Assembly (NCBI GenBank): GCA_030646555.1
Contig: JAUSKP010000053.1
Location: 1-12,582, forward strand
Origin: a bacterium
Lineage (GTDB): Bacteria; Patescibacteriota; Minisyncoccia; UBA6257; 02-FULL-45-10c
Direction: 5' to 3'
Length of the DNA stretch: 12,582 bases
Shown: one piece after another, positions 1-5,300 of the stretch
How positions within the stretch are numbered: the stretch's first letter is position 1
Layout: every line of letters begins with the position of its first letter
The notes under the pieces: generated by a model
Seen by the model: only the letters and a program-made list of their open reading frames with translations
Told to the model about the DNA's origin: nothing
The model's database searches: none
Position numbers and translations under genes: made by a program

Positions 1-17
1 TGCATAACATTATTTAT

Positions 18-23
18 TATAAT
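18..23 (+). promoter_or_regulatory. Possible -10 box of the tRNA-Leu gene
   Basis: A perfect TATAAT lies 34 bases before the mature tRNA start, which would give a 5' leader of about 28 bases for RNase P to remove. The matching -35 would fall before the window, so only half of the promoter can be seen. Confidence 0.35.
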
Positions 24-57
24 ACAATCACCATTGAAAAGATAACGTAAATAAAAT

Positions 58-140
58 GCCTAGGTGGTGGAATGGCATACACGAAGGTCTCAAAAACCTT
101 TGAGCGCAAGCTCATGGGAGTTCGACTCTCCCCCTAGGCA
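58..140 (+). tRNA. tRNA-Leu, anticodon CAA
   Basis: A class II tRNA that decodes UUG. The acceptor stem is GCCTAGG (58-64) with CCTAGGC (133-139) and discriminator A140. The anticodon stem is AAGGT/ACCTT (84-88, 96-100), with loop 89-95 and anticodon CAA at 91-93. The long variable arm TGAGC-GCAA-GCTCA (101-114) is typical of leucine tRNAs. The T arm is GGGAG/CTCCC around TTCGACT. CCA is not encoded (CAA follows A140), so the end must be added by CCA nucleotidyltransferase. A TATAAT at 18-23 could be its -10 box, but any -35 would lie outside the window. Confidence 0.95.
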
Positions 141-164
141 CAATTTAATAAATTTTAGATAGAT

Positions 165-851
165 ATGAAAAAAGTCCTCAAACAATATAATAATTTTTCC
201 AAGATCTATAGTAGGGATCGCGGCGTTCACGATGAAGTTGGAGATAGGAGGTTTTATAAATTTCTTTCCTCTATTAATTTAAAGGGAAGGAGGCTTCTAG
301 ATATTGGTTGTGGAGACGGAAGCGATCTGATAAATTTTGAAAAGATGGGTGCTATTCCAATCGGAATTGAACCATCAGAAAAATTCGTTAAGTTAGCAAA
401 AGAAAAATTTCCTAGTTTGACCATTCTGCCGGGGAAAGGCGAGAAAATGCCATTCTCAAAAAAGACATTTGATGTTGTCGTTTCCAAGTACGCGCTTCAA
501 ACTTCACCGAACATTCCCAAGATCCTGAACGAAGTTGCCAGAGTTTTAAAACCAAATGGTTATTTTATATTTCTTTCAAAGCATCCGATCAGGCAATTTT
601 TAGAAAAAATAAATACATTCAAGGGAAAAAATATAAACTATTTCGAACAAAAAGTGGTTGATTCATTCATTTATGAAAAGAAGATCCATCTGCGGGAACC
701 ATCGCATCCCCTGTCTGAATATTTTTCAAAGAATGTATTAAATAATTTTGATCTGATAGATTTTGTGGAAGATTATGATTTTCCGGCATCAGAACAGATA
801 AATAATTACATTTATCCGACGTTTTTTGTCGCTAAATTTAAAAAGCGATAA
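165..851 (+). CDS. Class I SAM-dependent methyltransferase
   Basis: A 228-residue Rossmann-fold methyltransferase of the Methyltransf_11/25 type that transfers a methyl group from S-adenosylmethionine to an unknown acceptor. Motif I is LLDIGCGDG (44-52), which binds the SAM amino-carboxypropyl end. The acidic residue for the ribose is E69 in GIEPS. Motif III is around MPFSKKTFDVVVS (95-107), and EVARVLKPNGYF (123-134) is the usual helix-strand before the acceptor region. The C-terminal ~90 residues are rich in aromatic and charged residues and probably form the substrate cap. No membrane segment or signal peptide is seen. The gene starts 24 bases after the tRNA without a clear SD, so it may be co-transcribed with the tRNA. 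The substrate cannot be told from sequence; small molecule, lipid quinone and rRNA all remain possible. Confidence 0.85.
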   Translation: MKKVLKQYNNFSKIYSRDRGVHDEVGDRRFYKFLSSINLKGRRLLDIGCGDGSDLINFEKMGAIPIGIEPSEKFVKLAKEKFPSLTILPGKGEKMPFSKKTFDVVVSKYALQTSPNIPKILNEVARVLKPNGYFIFLSKHPIRQFLEKINTFKGKNINYFEQKVVDSFIYEKKIHLREPSHPLSEYFSKNVLNNFDLIDFVEDYDFPASEQINNYIYPTFFVAKFKKR

Positions 852-877
852 ATTGCTTATATTCTTTGTTTTGAAAG

Positions 878-896
878 GCATTAAAATGCTATTTTT
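878..896 (+). terminator. Weak candidate terminator after the methyltransferase
   Basis: A small hairpin, GCAT-TAAA-ATGC, is followed by TATTTTT. The four-pair stem is weak. It lies 27 bases after the methyltransferase stop and just before the next promoter, a sensible position for a terminator, but folding energy would be low. Confidence 0.3.
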
Positions 897-904
897 AGCC
901 AACC

Positions 905-933
905 TTGACTTTTGAGTATTTATATGCTATACT
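905..933 (+). promoter_or_regulatory. Consensus sigma-70-type promoter of the PQ-loop-like gene
   Basis: TTGACT (905-910), a 17-base spacer, and TATACT (928-933) preceded by TGC, an extended -10. This is one of the two best promoter matches in the window. Transcription would start near 940, giving a leader of about 40 bases that ends in an AAGGAGG SD at 970-976, four bases before the ATG. Confidence 0.8.
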
Positions 934-980
934 TATAAAGTTCTTTTCAAATTGAAAAATCTAACTCATAAGGAGGGCTT

Positions 981-1574
981 ATGCCCGACATCACAGCAAT
1001 TGCTGGCAAGGTGGCGGGTATCATTTCCCTCGTCGCCATCGTACCGTATGTCCTCGCGATCCTGCGGGGAGAGACTAAGCCGAACAGGGCAACGTGGTGG
1101 ATCTGGTTAGTGGTCGGATTGATGTGTGTAGCAAGCTACCACTCCTCCGGCGCGAACCATACCATCTGGGTGCCTATAAGCTACGTTATCGGTCCGTTCA
1201 TTGTCGCCATCCTTTCAATAAAGTATGGCGAGGGTGGCTGGACCCTATTCGACAGATGGTGTCTGCTCGGCGCGGGAATGAGCATAGTGCTATGGTGGGT
1301 ATTCAATTCACCCCTCGTTGCACTTCTCATTAATCTCTCAATCGACTTCATGGGCGCGCTTCCGACAATCCGGAAAGCTTACCGTGAACCCGAGAGCGAA
1401 GACCGAACCACGTGGATACTGTTCTGTGCAGGCAATACTGCCAACCTGTTCGCAGTTGAAAGATGGACATTCGCGATCGCCGTTTATCCGATCTACATGT
1501 TAGCCGGAAGCGGACTGATCACGATATTCCTCTTTGTTCGACGAAACCAAATGGCAAAAAACCGTCAAAACTGA
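981..1574 (+). CDS. Seven-helix PQ-loop/SWEET-like membrane protein
   Basis: A 197-residue, very hydrophobic protein with about seven predicted transmembrane helices (roughly 8-28, 38-54, 62-81, 92-110, 112-132, 143-160, 165-186). The two halves look like a pseudo-repeat. PYVLAILRG followed by KPNRATWWIW (22-42) matches LPTIRKAYRE followed by EDRTTWILF (127-148), each being helix, charged loop, then R-x-TW. A 3+1+3 arrangement with a proline in the first helix of each half is the plan of PQ-loop/SWEET transporters, so a small-solute carrier is plausible but not shown. The start is fixed by AAGGAGG four bases upstream. Base use differs sharply from neighbours: 35 of 60 bases in 1021-1080 are G or C, in an otherwise AT-rich window. 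With its own promoter and terminator, it looks like a horizontally acquired single-gene cassette. Confidence 0.75.
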   Translation: MPDITAIAGKVAGIISLVAIVPYVLAILRGETKPNRATWWIWLVVGLMCVASYHSSGANHTIWVPISYVIGPFIVAILSIKYGEGGWTLFDRWCLLGAGMSIVLWWVFNSPLVALLINLSIDFMGALPTIRKAYREPESEDRTTWILFCAGNTANLFAVERWTFAIAVYPIYMLAGSGLITIFLFVRRNQMAKNRQN

Positions 1575-1618
1575 ACCCGCTATGTCCCCCTGGACCTCTG
1601 GCGGGTTTTTATTTTTTG
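1574..1618 (+). terminator. Rho-independent terminator overlapping the stop codon
   Basis: AACCCGC (1574-1580) pairs with GCGGGTT (1601-1607) and is followed by TTTTTATTTTTT. An inner GTCC/GGAC pair can extend the structure. The last A of the TGA stop is the first base of the stem, so gene and terminator are joined without a spacer. Confidence 0.85.
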
Positions 1619-1624
1619 AGCTTC

Positions 1625-1653
1625 CTGCAAGCAACTAATTTTTAGTGTAAAAT
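1625..1653 (+). promoter_or_regulatory. Weak candidate promoter for the aminotransferase-ppcA pair
   Basis: CTGCAA (1625-1630), 17 bases, then TAAAAT (1648-1653). It lies after the upstream terminator and 28 bases before the aminotransferase ATG, where a promoter is needed, but the -35 matches consensus at only three positions. Other AT-rich -10-like strings nearby (e.g. TTAAAT at 1663-1668) are alternatives. Confidence 0.35.
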
Positions 1654-1681
1654 TATATGAGGTTAAATAACTTATAAACAA

Positions 1682-2911
1682 ATGCTTAGAATTTCAAAGA
1701 GATCTGAAAATGTGATCGCCTCGCCAATAAGAAAGTTTTTGCCGATGGCCGCGGCGGCCGAGAAAAAAGGAATCAAAGTTTTTAAACTCAATGTTGGTGA
1801 TTCCGATATTCCTGTTCCTGAAATTTTCTTAAAGACGGTTAAGCAATATAAAGATAAAAATATTAAATACGCCCCCTCATCGGGCATTCCGGAACACGTC
1901 AATTCTTGGATTAAATATTATTCAACTTTCAATATCAATTTAAAACCAGAAAATATTATTCCAACCGTCGGCTGCGCCGAAGCAATTTTGTTTGCCATCT
2001 TAGCTGTTACTGATCCGGGAGACGAAATACTTATTTTTGAACCAGTTTATCCAAGCTATAAAGGACTCGCTGCTATTTGTAATGTCTCGCTTGTCCCAAT
2101 AGCTCTCAGGGTAGAAAATAATTTCGCTCTCCCCCCTAAATCCGAGATCGTAAAAAAGATAACAAATAAAACAAAAGCTGTTGTCATTATAAATCCCAAT
2201 AACCCGACAGGAGCGATCTTGAACGAAAAAGAAATTAAAGAAATAATACAAATCGCCAAAGAGCGCAATCTTTTTATTATTGCGGACGAAACTTATCGCG
2301 AAATTGTTTTTTCCGACAAAGACGGATCCGCCTCTGGCGGAGGTAAACCAACTTCTTTCCTCCAATACCCGGAAGTCAAAGATCACGTTATCGCGCTAGA
2401 TAGCGTTTCAAAGAAATTTTCCTGCCCTGGCGCAAGAATAGGAGCGCTGACAAGCTTTAATATGGAGGTTATGAAGACCGTCTTAAAGATCGCCATGGTT
2501 CGCCTTTCCGCTCCAACCCTGGAACAATACGGCATGGTTCCGCTTTTGCTTGATTCTAAAAAATATACAAAGAAAATAATTGCCGAGTATGAAAAACGCC
2601 GAGATATTGTTTTTTCTTTTCTGCAAAAAATGCCCGGCGTTACCTGCCTTAAACCTTCGGGCGCGCTTTATATTATCGCCAAACTTCCGGTGGCTAGCGC
2701 TGAAAAGTTTGTTGAATTTTTATTGACCGAATTTAATTATAAAAATGAAACTGTTTTGGTTACTCCTATAAAAGATTTTTATATTACTCCGGGAATGGGC
2801 GTAGATGAAATAAGAATTGCCTATGTTATCAATCAAAAAGATCTGAAAAAAGCTATGATGCTATTGCAAAAAGGATTGCAAAGCTATCTTTCAAAATATG
2901 CAACGAATTAA
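1682..2911 (+). CDS. Class I/II PLP-dependent aminotransferase (aspartate aminotransferase-like)
   Basis: A 409-residue fold-type I aminotransferase moving an amino group between amino acids and 2-oxo acids in the cytosol. Visible landmarks: NPNNPTG (171-177, N174 binds the cofactor), ADETY (201-205, D202 to the pyridine nitrogen and Y205), SVSKKFSCPGARIG (241-254, K244 the Schiff-base lysine, R252 for the phosphate), and R378 near the C terminus for the substrate carboxylate. Length is normal for the AspC/alanine aminotransferase group. A short Gly/Ser segment at residues 214-221 interrupts the loop after the Tyr-containing strand and is encoded by a palindrome. Its 3' end overlaps ppcA by 14 bases. 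As PEP carboxylase makes oxaloacetate, aspartate formation is the most likely role. No SD precedes the ATG; the N-terminal residues fit the family, so the start is kept. Confidence 0.85.
   Translation: MLRISKRSENVIASPIRKFLPMAAAAEKKGIKVFKLNVGDSDIPVPEIFLKTVKQYKDKNIKYAPSSGIPEHVNSWIKYYSTFNINLKPENIIPTVGCAEAILFAILAVTDPGDEILIFEPVYPSYKGLAAICNVSLVPIALRVENNFALPPKSEIVKKITNKTKAVVIINPNNPTGAILNEKEIKEIIQIAKERNLFIIADETYREIVFSDKDGSASGGGKPTSFLQYPEVKDHVIALDSVSKKFSCPGARIGALTSFNMEVMKTVLKIAMVRLSAPTLEQYGMVPLLLDSKKYTKKIIAEYEKRRDIVFSFLQKMPGVTCLKPSGALYIIAKLPVASAEKFVEFLLTEFNYKNETVLVTPIKDFYITPGMGVDEIRIAYVINQKDLKKAMMLLQKGLQSYLSKYATN
2327..2341 (+). repeat. Small palindrome inside the aminotransferase gene
   Basis: TCCGCC-TCT-GGCGGA, a perfect six-pair inverted repeat with a three-base loop, read in frame as part of an Asp-Gly-Ser-Ala-Ser-Gly-Gly-Gly linker (residues 214-221). 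It resembles the GTCCGCC motifs of the larger repeat at 6655-6724 and may be a reduced member of the same family. Confidence 0.5.
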
Positions 2912-4412
2912 CCGTAAAATTCCGGCCACCATGGCCACTCAACATCCCGACAACGCCAACGCCCCATACTGGGAAAAAGATGGCGATGGTTTTGTATCCA
3001 CCAGAGAGGAGATTCGGGAATGCCAGTCGGCTTTTCAGGATTTAAATTGCCAAGAATTTATGTGGGATTGGGAAGGCAAGCACGTGGATGAAGCTGTCAT
3101 AGACAGAATGTTCCACACCCATTACAAATTTTTTAAAAAATATCAGCTTGGAAAAAATATTTTTTTAACTTTCAGGCTCCCCAATATTTGGCGCGAAAAA
3201 GGATATGCTTTGGCGCGCGCTATGATGTCTATATTAACCGCCGAAAATTTTGCCAGAGATTTGAAATTCCACTCCCCTCCGCTTTTTGAGGTCATTTTAC
3301 CGTTTACCGATAAAGCCGAAAAAATAATCTATCTTCAAAAGATCTTTACCAAGCTTGCAAACTTTAAATGCAAACTTTTTAACGAAAGCTGTAGATTTAA
3401 TTACATAAATATCTGGCCTTTATTTGAAAGTACTGCCGACTTAATTGGCAGCCGCAAACTTTTAGACCGCTATCTTGACCTGCACATTAAAACCTATAAA
3501 AGAAAGCCGGAATATTTCAGGCCGCATATCGCCAGAAGCGATCCGGCGCTTAACTCCGGAATTGTGCCCGCTGTTGTTGCCGGAAAAATCGCTCTTTCGG
3601 AATTTTATCGTTTTGGAAAAGACAATGATATTAAAATTTTCCCCGCCATTGGAGTGGGCACCCTTCCTTTCAGGGGAAGCCTATCACCCGAAAGGATCAA
3701 TGATTTTATCAATGAATATCCGGGCATAAGAACCGCCTACATCCAATCTGCTTTTCGGTATGATTTTCCTTTGATACAAGTTAAAAAAGCGATTAAACGG
3801 CTCAATAAAGAGCTGCCAAAAACCACGCCGATTTTTTACGACAAAAAAGAGATCAAAGAAGTTTCTATGGTATGCGACATTTTTACTGCCCCCTACAGAA
3901 AAACTATTGGCGCAATTGCCGACTCAATCAACCAGCTTTCAAAACAGGTGCCAAGCAGAAGAGAAAGAAAGCTGCACATCGGACTTTTTGGCTATTCAAG
4001 AGGCATAGGAAAGAAAAAACTGCCTAGAGCAATTCCTTTTACCGCTGTGCTTTATTCGCTTGGAATACCTCCGGAATTTATCGGCACGGGAAGGGGTTTG
4101 CGTGAACTTGAAAAATCCGGCATTAAACTGGAAAAATATTATCACAACTTCAAAAAAGACATAGTGTTGGCGGGAAAATTTCTTAATAAAGAAAATCTCG
4201 CCTGGCTAGCTGATCATAAAAATGGCTGGCAAGGCATCAAGGCAGATGTTGATATCTTAGAAAAATGCCTAAAGATTAAATTTGGTCAAAAAACCAAGTC
4301 TGATTTCGCGCATTATGCTATTTCTTCCAAAATTCTTAAGTTATGGAATGCCAAAAAGAGCATTTCCAAAGAAATTATCAGTTCTGGAAAAATAAGAAAA
4401 AGTTTAGGCTAA
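2898..4412 (+). CDS. ppcA: Archaeal-type phosphoenolpyruvate carboxylase
   Basis: A 504-residue PEP carboxylase of the archaeal type (PEPcase_2), about half the length of the ~900-residue bacterial/plant enzyme. It adds bicarbonate to PEP, giving oxaloacetate and phosphate in the cytosol. Recognisable blocks are the N-terminal MATQHPDNA (12-20), DGDGFVSTREEIRECQ (28-43) followed by MWDWEGKHVDE, the HIARSDPALNSG stretch, and GVGTLPFRGSLSPERI followed by QSAFRYD, which carries conserved PEP/metal-contacting positions. The start lies inside the aminotransferase gene (14-base overlap) with no SD, which suggests translational coupling in one operon. This enzyme type is known mainly from Archaea, with scattered bacterial cases such as Clostridium perfringens and Leuconostoc; in a reduced genome it may be an isolated anaplerotic step toward aspartate. 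The only start alternative is Met12, which would cut off family residues. Confidence 0.92.
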   Translation: MQRINRKIPATMATQHPDNANAPYWEKDGDGFVSTREEIRECQSAFQDLNCQEFMWDWEGKHVDEAVIDRMFHTHYKFFKKYQLGKNIFLTFRLPNIWREKGYALARAMMSILTAENFARDLKFHSPPLFEVILPFTDKAEKIIYLQKIFTKLANFKCKLFNESCRFNYINIWPLFESTADLIGSRKLLDRYLDLHIKTYKRKPEYFRPHIARSDPALNSGIVPAVVAGKIALSEFYRFGKDNDIKIFPAIGVGTLPFRGSLSPERINDFINEYPGIRTAYIQSAFRYDFPLIQVKKAIKRLNKELPKTTPIFYDKKEIKEVSMVCDIFTAPYRKTIGAIADSINQLSKQVPSRRERKLHIGLFGYSRGIGKKKLPRAIPFTAVLYSLGIPPEFIGTGRGLRELEKSGIKLEKYYHNFKKDIVLAGKFLNKENLAWLADHKNGWQGIKADVDILEKCLKIKFGQKTKSDFAHYAISSKILKLWNAKKSISKEIISSGKIRKSLG

Positions 4413-4443
4413 AAATAAGCAAAAACTAAGTTGCAAACAAGCA

Positions 4444-4472
4444 TAGACAAAATAGCTGTTCTGTGCTAATAT
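4444..4472 (+). promoter_or_regulatory. Promoter of the 3D-domain gene
   Basis: TAGACA (4444-4449), a 17-base spacer and TAATAT (4467-4472) preceded by TGC. Five of six -35 bases match consensus and the -10 is of the extended type. Transcription would start near 4479, about 20 bases before the terminator-like hairpin at 4498 and 143 bases before the 3D-protein start codon. An imperfect dyad (4441-4466) covers the -35 and spacer. Confidence 0.65.
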
Positions 4473-4497
4473 AAGCAGTACATAAAGAGTATAATCA

Positions 4498-4520
4498 ACC
4501 CCGAAAGGGGTGTTTTTATT
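4498..4520 (+). terminator. Intrinsic terminator or attenuator: ppcA 3' end / 3D leader
   Basis: ACCCC (4498-4502), GAAA tetraloop, GGGGT (4507-4511), then GTTTTTATT. It would end ppcA transcripts, but it lies just after the promoter at 4444-4472, so 3D transcripts would also meet it. Bases 4502-4509 (CGAAAGGG) can instead pair with 4521-4528 (CCCTTTCG), which would dissolve the terminator. Confidence 0.75.
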
Positions 4521-4557
4521 CCCTTTCGCTTCTGGGTTTTTAGCGAAAGAGGAACCC
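4502..4557 (+). promoter_or_regulatory. Leader with mutually exclusive stems (possible attenuator)
   Basis: Successive pairings share strands. CGAAAGGG (4502-4509) pairs with CCCTTTCG (4521-4528). CTTTCGCT (4523-4530) pairs with AGCGAAAG (4542-4549). GGGTT (4534-4538) pairs with AACCC (4553-4557). ACCC of that last segment can also pair with the GGGT overlapping the downstream SD. Each stem competes with the next, as in attenuators and riboswitch platforms. I do not recognise a known riboswitch consensus here. Confidence 0.45.
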
Positions 4558-4613
4558 GTCCGTAGCCCACGCCATTCCGAAGTTTTAACGTAGGATGGTT
4601 GGCGAAGGAGGGT
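4554..4613 (+). repeat. Palindromic repeat, interrupted copy, carrying the SD of the 3D gene
   Basis: The outer arms ACCC(G)TCC (4554-4561) and GGAGGGT (4607-4613) pair with one bulged G. The inner arms CGCCA (4570-4574) and TGGCG (4600-4604) pair. The outer sequence (CGTCCGTAGCC, then TTGGCGAAGGAGGG) is shared with the copies at 5384-5410 and 6655-6724, but here a 31-base, itself palindromic segment (4568-4598) is inserted. The AAGGAGG at 4605-4611, the SD of the next gene, lies in the 3' arm and would be occluded when folded. Confidence 0.65.
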
Positions 4614-4621
4614 CAATACAT

Positions 4622-5071
4622 ATGATCAAAATATCCAATAAAATACATAGATTTTACACTAAAACAGCCTCAAGATACGGCAAGGGAATCTTGTTCGGCT
4701 TATTTGCTTTGTCTTTATCTATAAACTCAACTGCTTTGGCTATTTCGCATAACCCGGAAACAGGAAAAGCCATGAATCAAATAGAAGTTGAGCTTACCGC
4801 TTACTCTTCAACCAAAGATCAAACTGACAGCACTCCATTTATCTCCGCTTCGGGAAAACGTGTTTATGACGGAATGGTAGCCGCCAACTTTTTGCCCTTT
4901 GGAACAAAAATAAAAATCCCCGAACTTTTCGGAGACAAGATATTTACAGTAGATGACCGCATGAATCGCAGGTATCAAAACAGAGTAGATATTTGGTTTG
5001 CCGACAGAACATCGGCAATAAACTTCGGTATTAAAAACTCGGTCATCGAAATAGTCCCGACCGTCGACTAA
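4622..5071 (+). CDS. Secreted 3D (Asp-Asp-Asp) domain protein
   Basis: A 149-residue exported protein. Basic residues at the N terminus, a hydrophobic stretch at about 22-40 and an ALA (38-40) cleavage-like site suggest a signal peptide or N-terminal anchor. Residues 53-146 form the 3D domain: ISASGKRVYDG (74-84), AANFLPFGTKIKIP (87-100), FTVDDRM (108-114) and RVDIWF (121-126), the last two holding the aspartates for which the family is named. The 3D fold is the double-psi barrel of MltA/RpfB-type peptidoglycan lytic enzymes, so a cell-wall remodelling role is likely. I chose the ATG at 4622 because AAGGAGG (4605-4611) sits ten bases upstream; the in-frame ATG at 4595 lies inside the repeat before the SD and has none. 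The last codons (PTVD and stop) lie within a palindrome at 5056-5084. Confidence 0.85.
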   Translation: MIKISNKIHRFYTKTASRYGKGILFGLFALSLSINSTALAISHNPETGKAMNQIEVELTAYSSTKDQTDSTPFISASGKRVYDGMVAANFLPFGTKIKIPELFGDKIFTVDDRMNRRYQNRVDIWFADRTSAINFGIKNSVIEIVPTVD

Positions 5072-5158
5072 AGTCGACGTCGGGTCCCGACTAAAAGTCG
5101 AGGATCCTCGATAAAATCGGGAGATCCTCGATTCCGACATCTTATGTCGTGAATCGGG
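5056..5158 (+). repeat. Cluster of four palindromes at the 3' end of the 3D gene
   Basis: Hairpin 1: CCCGAC + GTCGAC (5056-5068) with GTCGAC + GTCGGG (5073-5084), 12 pairs and one bulged C, spanning the stop codon. Hairpin 2: CGACT-AAA-AGTCG (5088-5100). Hairpin 3: CGAT-AAA-ATCG (5109-5119) plus flanking pairs. Hairpin 4: GATTCCGACAT (5130-5140) with ATGTCG-T-GAATC (5144-5155), extended by 5127-5129/5156-5158. The units look related (CCCGAC or CCTCGAT, AT-rich loop, GTCGGG or ATCGGG). No U-run follows directly, so they are not classical terminators; RNA 3' end protection is one possible role. Confidence 0.7.
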
Positions 5159-5169
5159 AAAATTGTTGA

Positions 5170-5300
5170 CCCCGCACCTTTTGAGAATAGCAAATAAAAG
5201 TTCTGTCCAATTATAATACAGACCCTCATTTAAAGTGGGTCTATTTTTATTTTTTAAAAGAAAACCTATACCTCAAACACAATTCTCAAAAGGTGCGGGG
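5170..5300. mobile_element. MITE-like element with 19-bp perfect terminal inverted repeats
   Basis: Left arm CCCCGCACCTTTTGAGAAT (5170-5188) and its exact reverse complement (5282-5300) enclose 93 bases with no ORF. TTGA occurs directly outside both ends (5166-5169 and 5301-5304), as a 4-bp target-site duplication would. The right arm lies inside rsmE and provides its last codons and stop. The interior holds a TATAAT (5212-5217) and a plus-strand terminator. No transposase is present in the window. An alternative reading is a long hairpin formed by inverted duplication of the rsmE 3' end. Confidence 0.5.
5220..5255 (+). terminator. Rho-independent terminator downstream of the 3D gene
   Basis: AGACCC (5220-5225) and GGGTCT (5237-5242) enclose an 11-base loop, followed by ATTTTTATTTTTT. 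On the minus strand no U-run follows, so it acts only on plus-strand transcripts. It would stop 3D-gene transcripts before they run antisense into rsmE. Confidence 0.8.

Noticed and set aside
121..140. tRNA-Leu 3' end as an integration (att) site for the GC-rich cassette
   Set aside because: I looked for a second copy of the tRNA 3' end near the cassette. Only a seven-base TCCCCCT match occurs, in the terminator near 1585, too short to support an att pair, and no integrase is present.
2000..2386. 128-codon minus-strand ORF within the aminotransferase
   Set aside because: It is antisense to conserved PLP-binding motifs, has a biased Phe/Tyr-rich composition and no SD; treated as a shadow.
4490..4495. 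TATAAT directly before the 4498 terminator as a promoter
   Set aside because: No -35 at usable spacing, and transcription would start inside the terminator stem. The promoter at 4444-4472 is far better.
4595..4621. Upstream ATG start for the 3D protein
   Set aside because: The extra nine residues would be encoded by the repeat and contain the SD itself (GEGG from the AAGGAGG region). The ATG at 4622 has correct spacing to that SD.
5056..5158. CRISPR-like array
   Set aside because: The units are adjacent palindromes of unequal length with no uniform spacers and no cas genes nearby.
5212..5217. TATAAT inside the MITE-like element as a promoter for a small RNA
   Set aside because: There is no matching -35, and the start would fall within the terminator hairpin 5220-5242, leaving no meaningful transcript.
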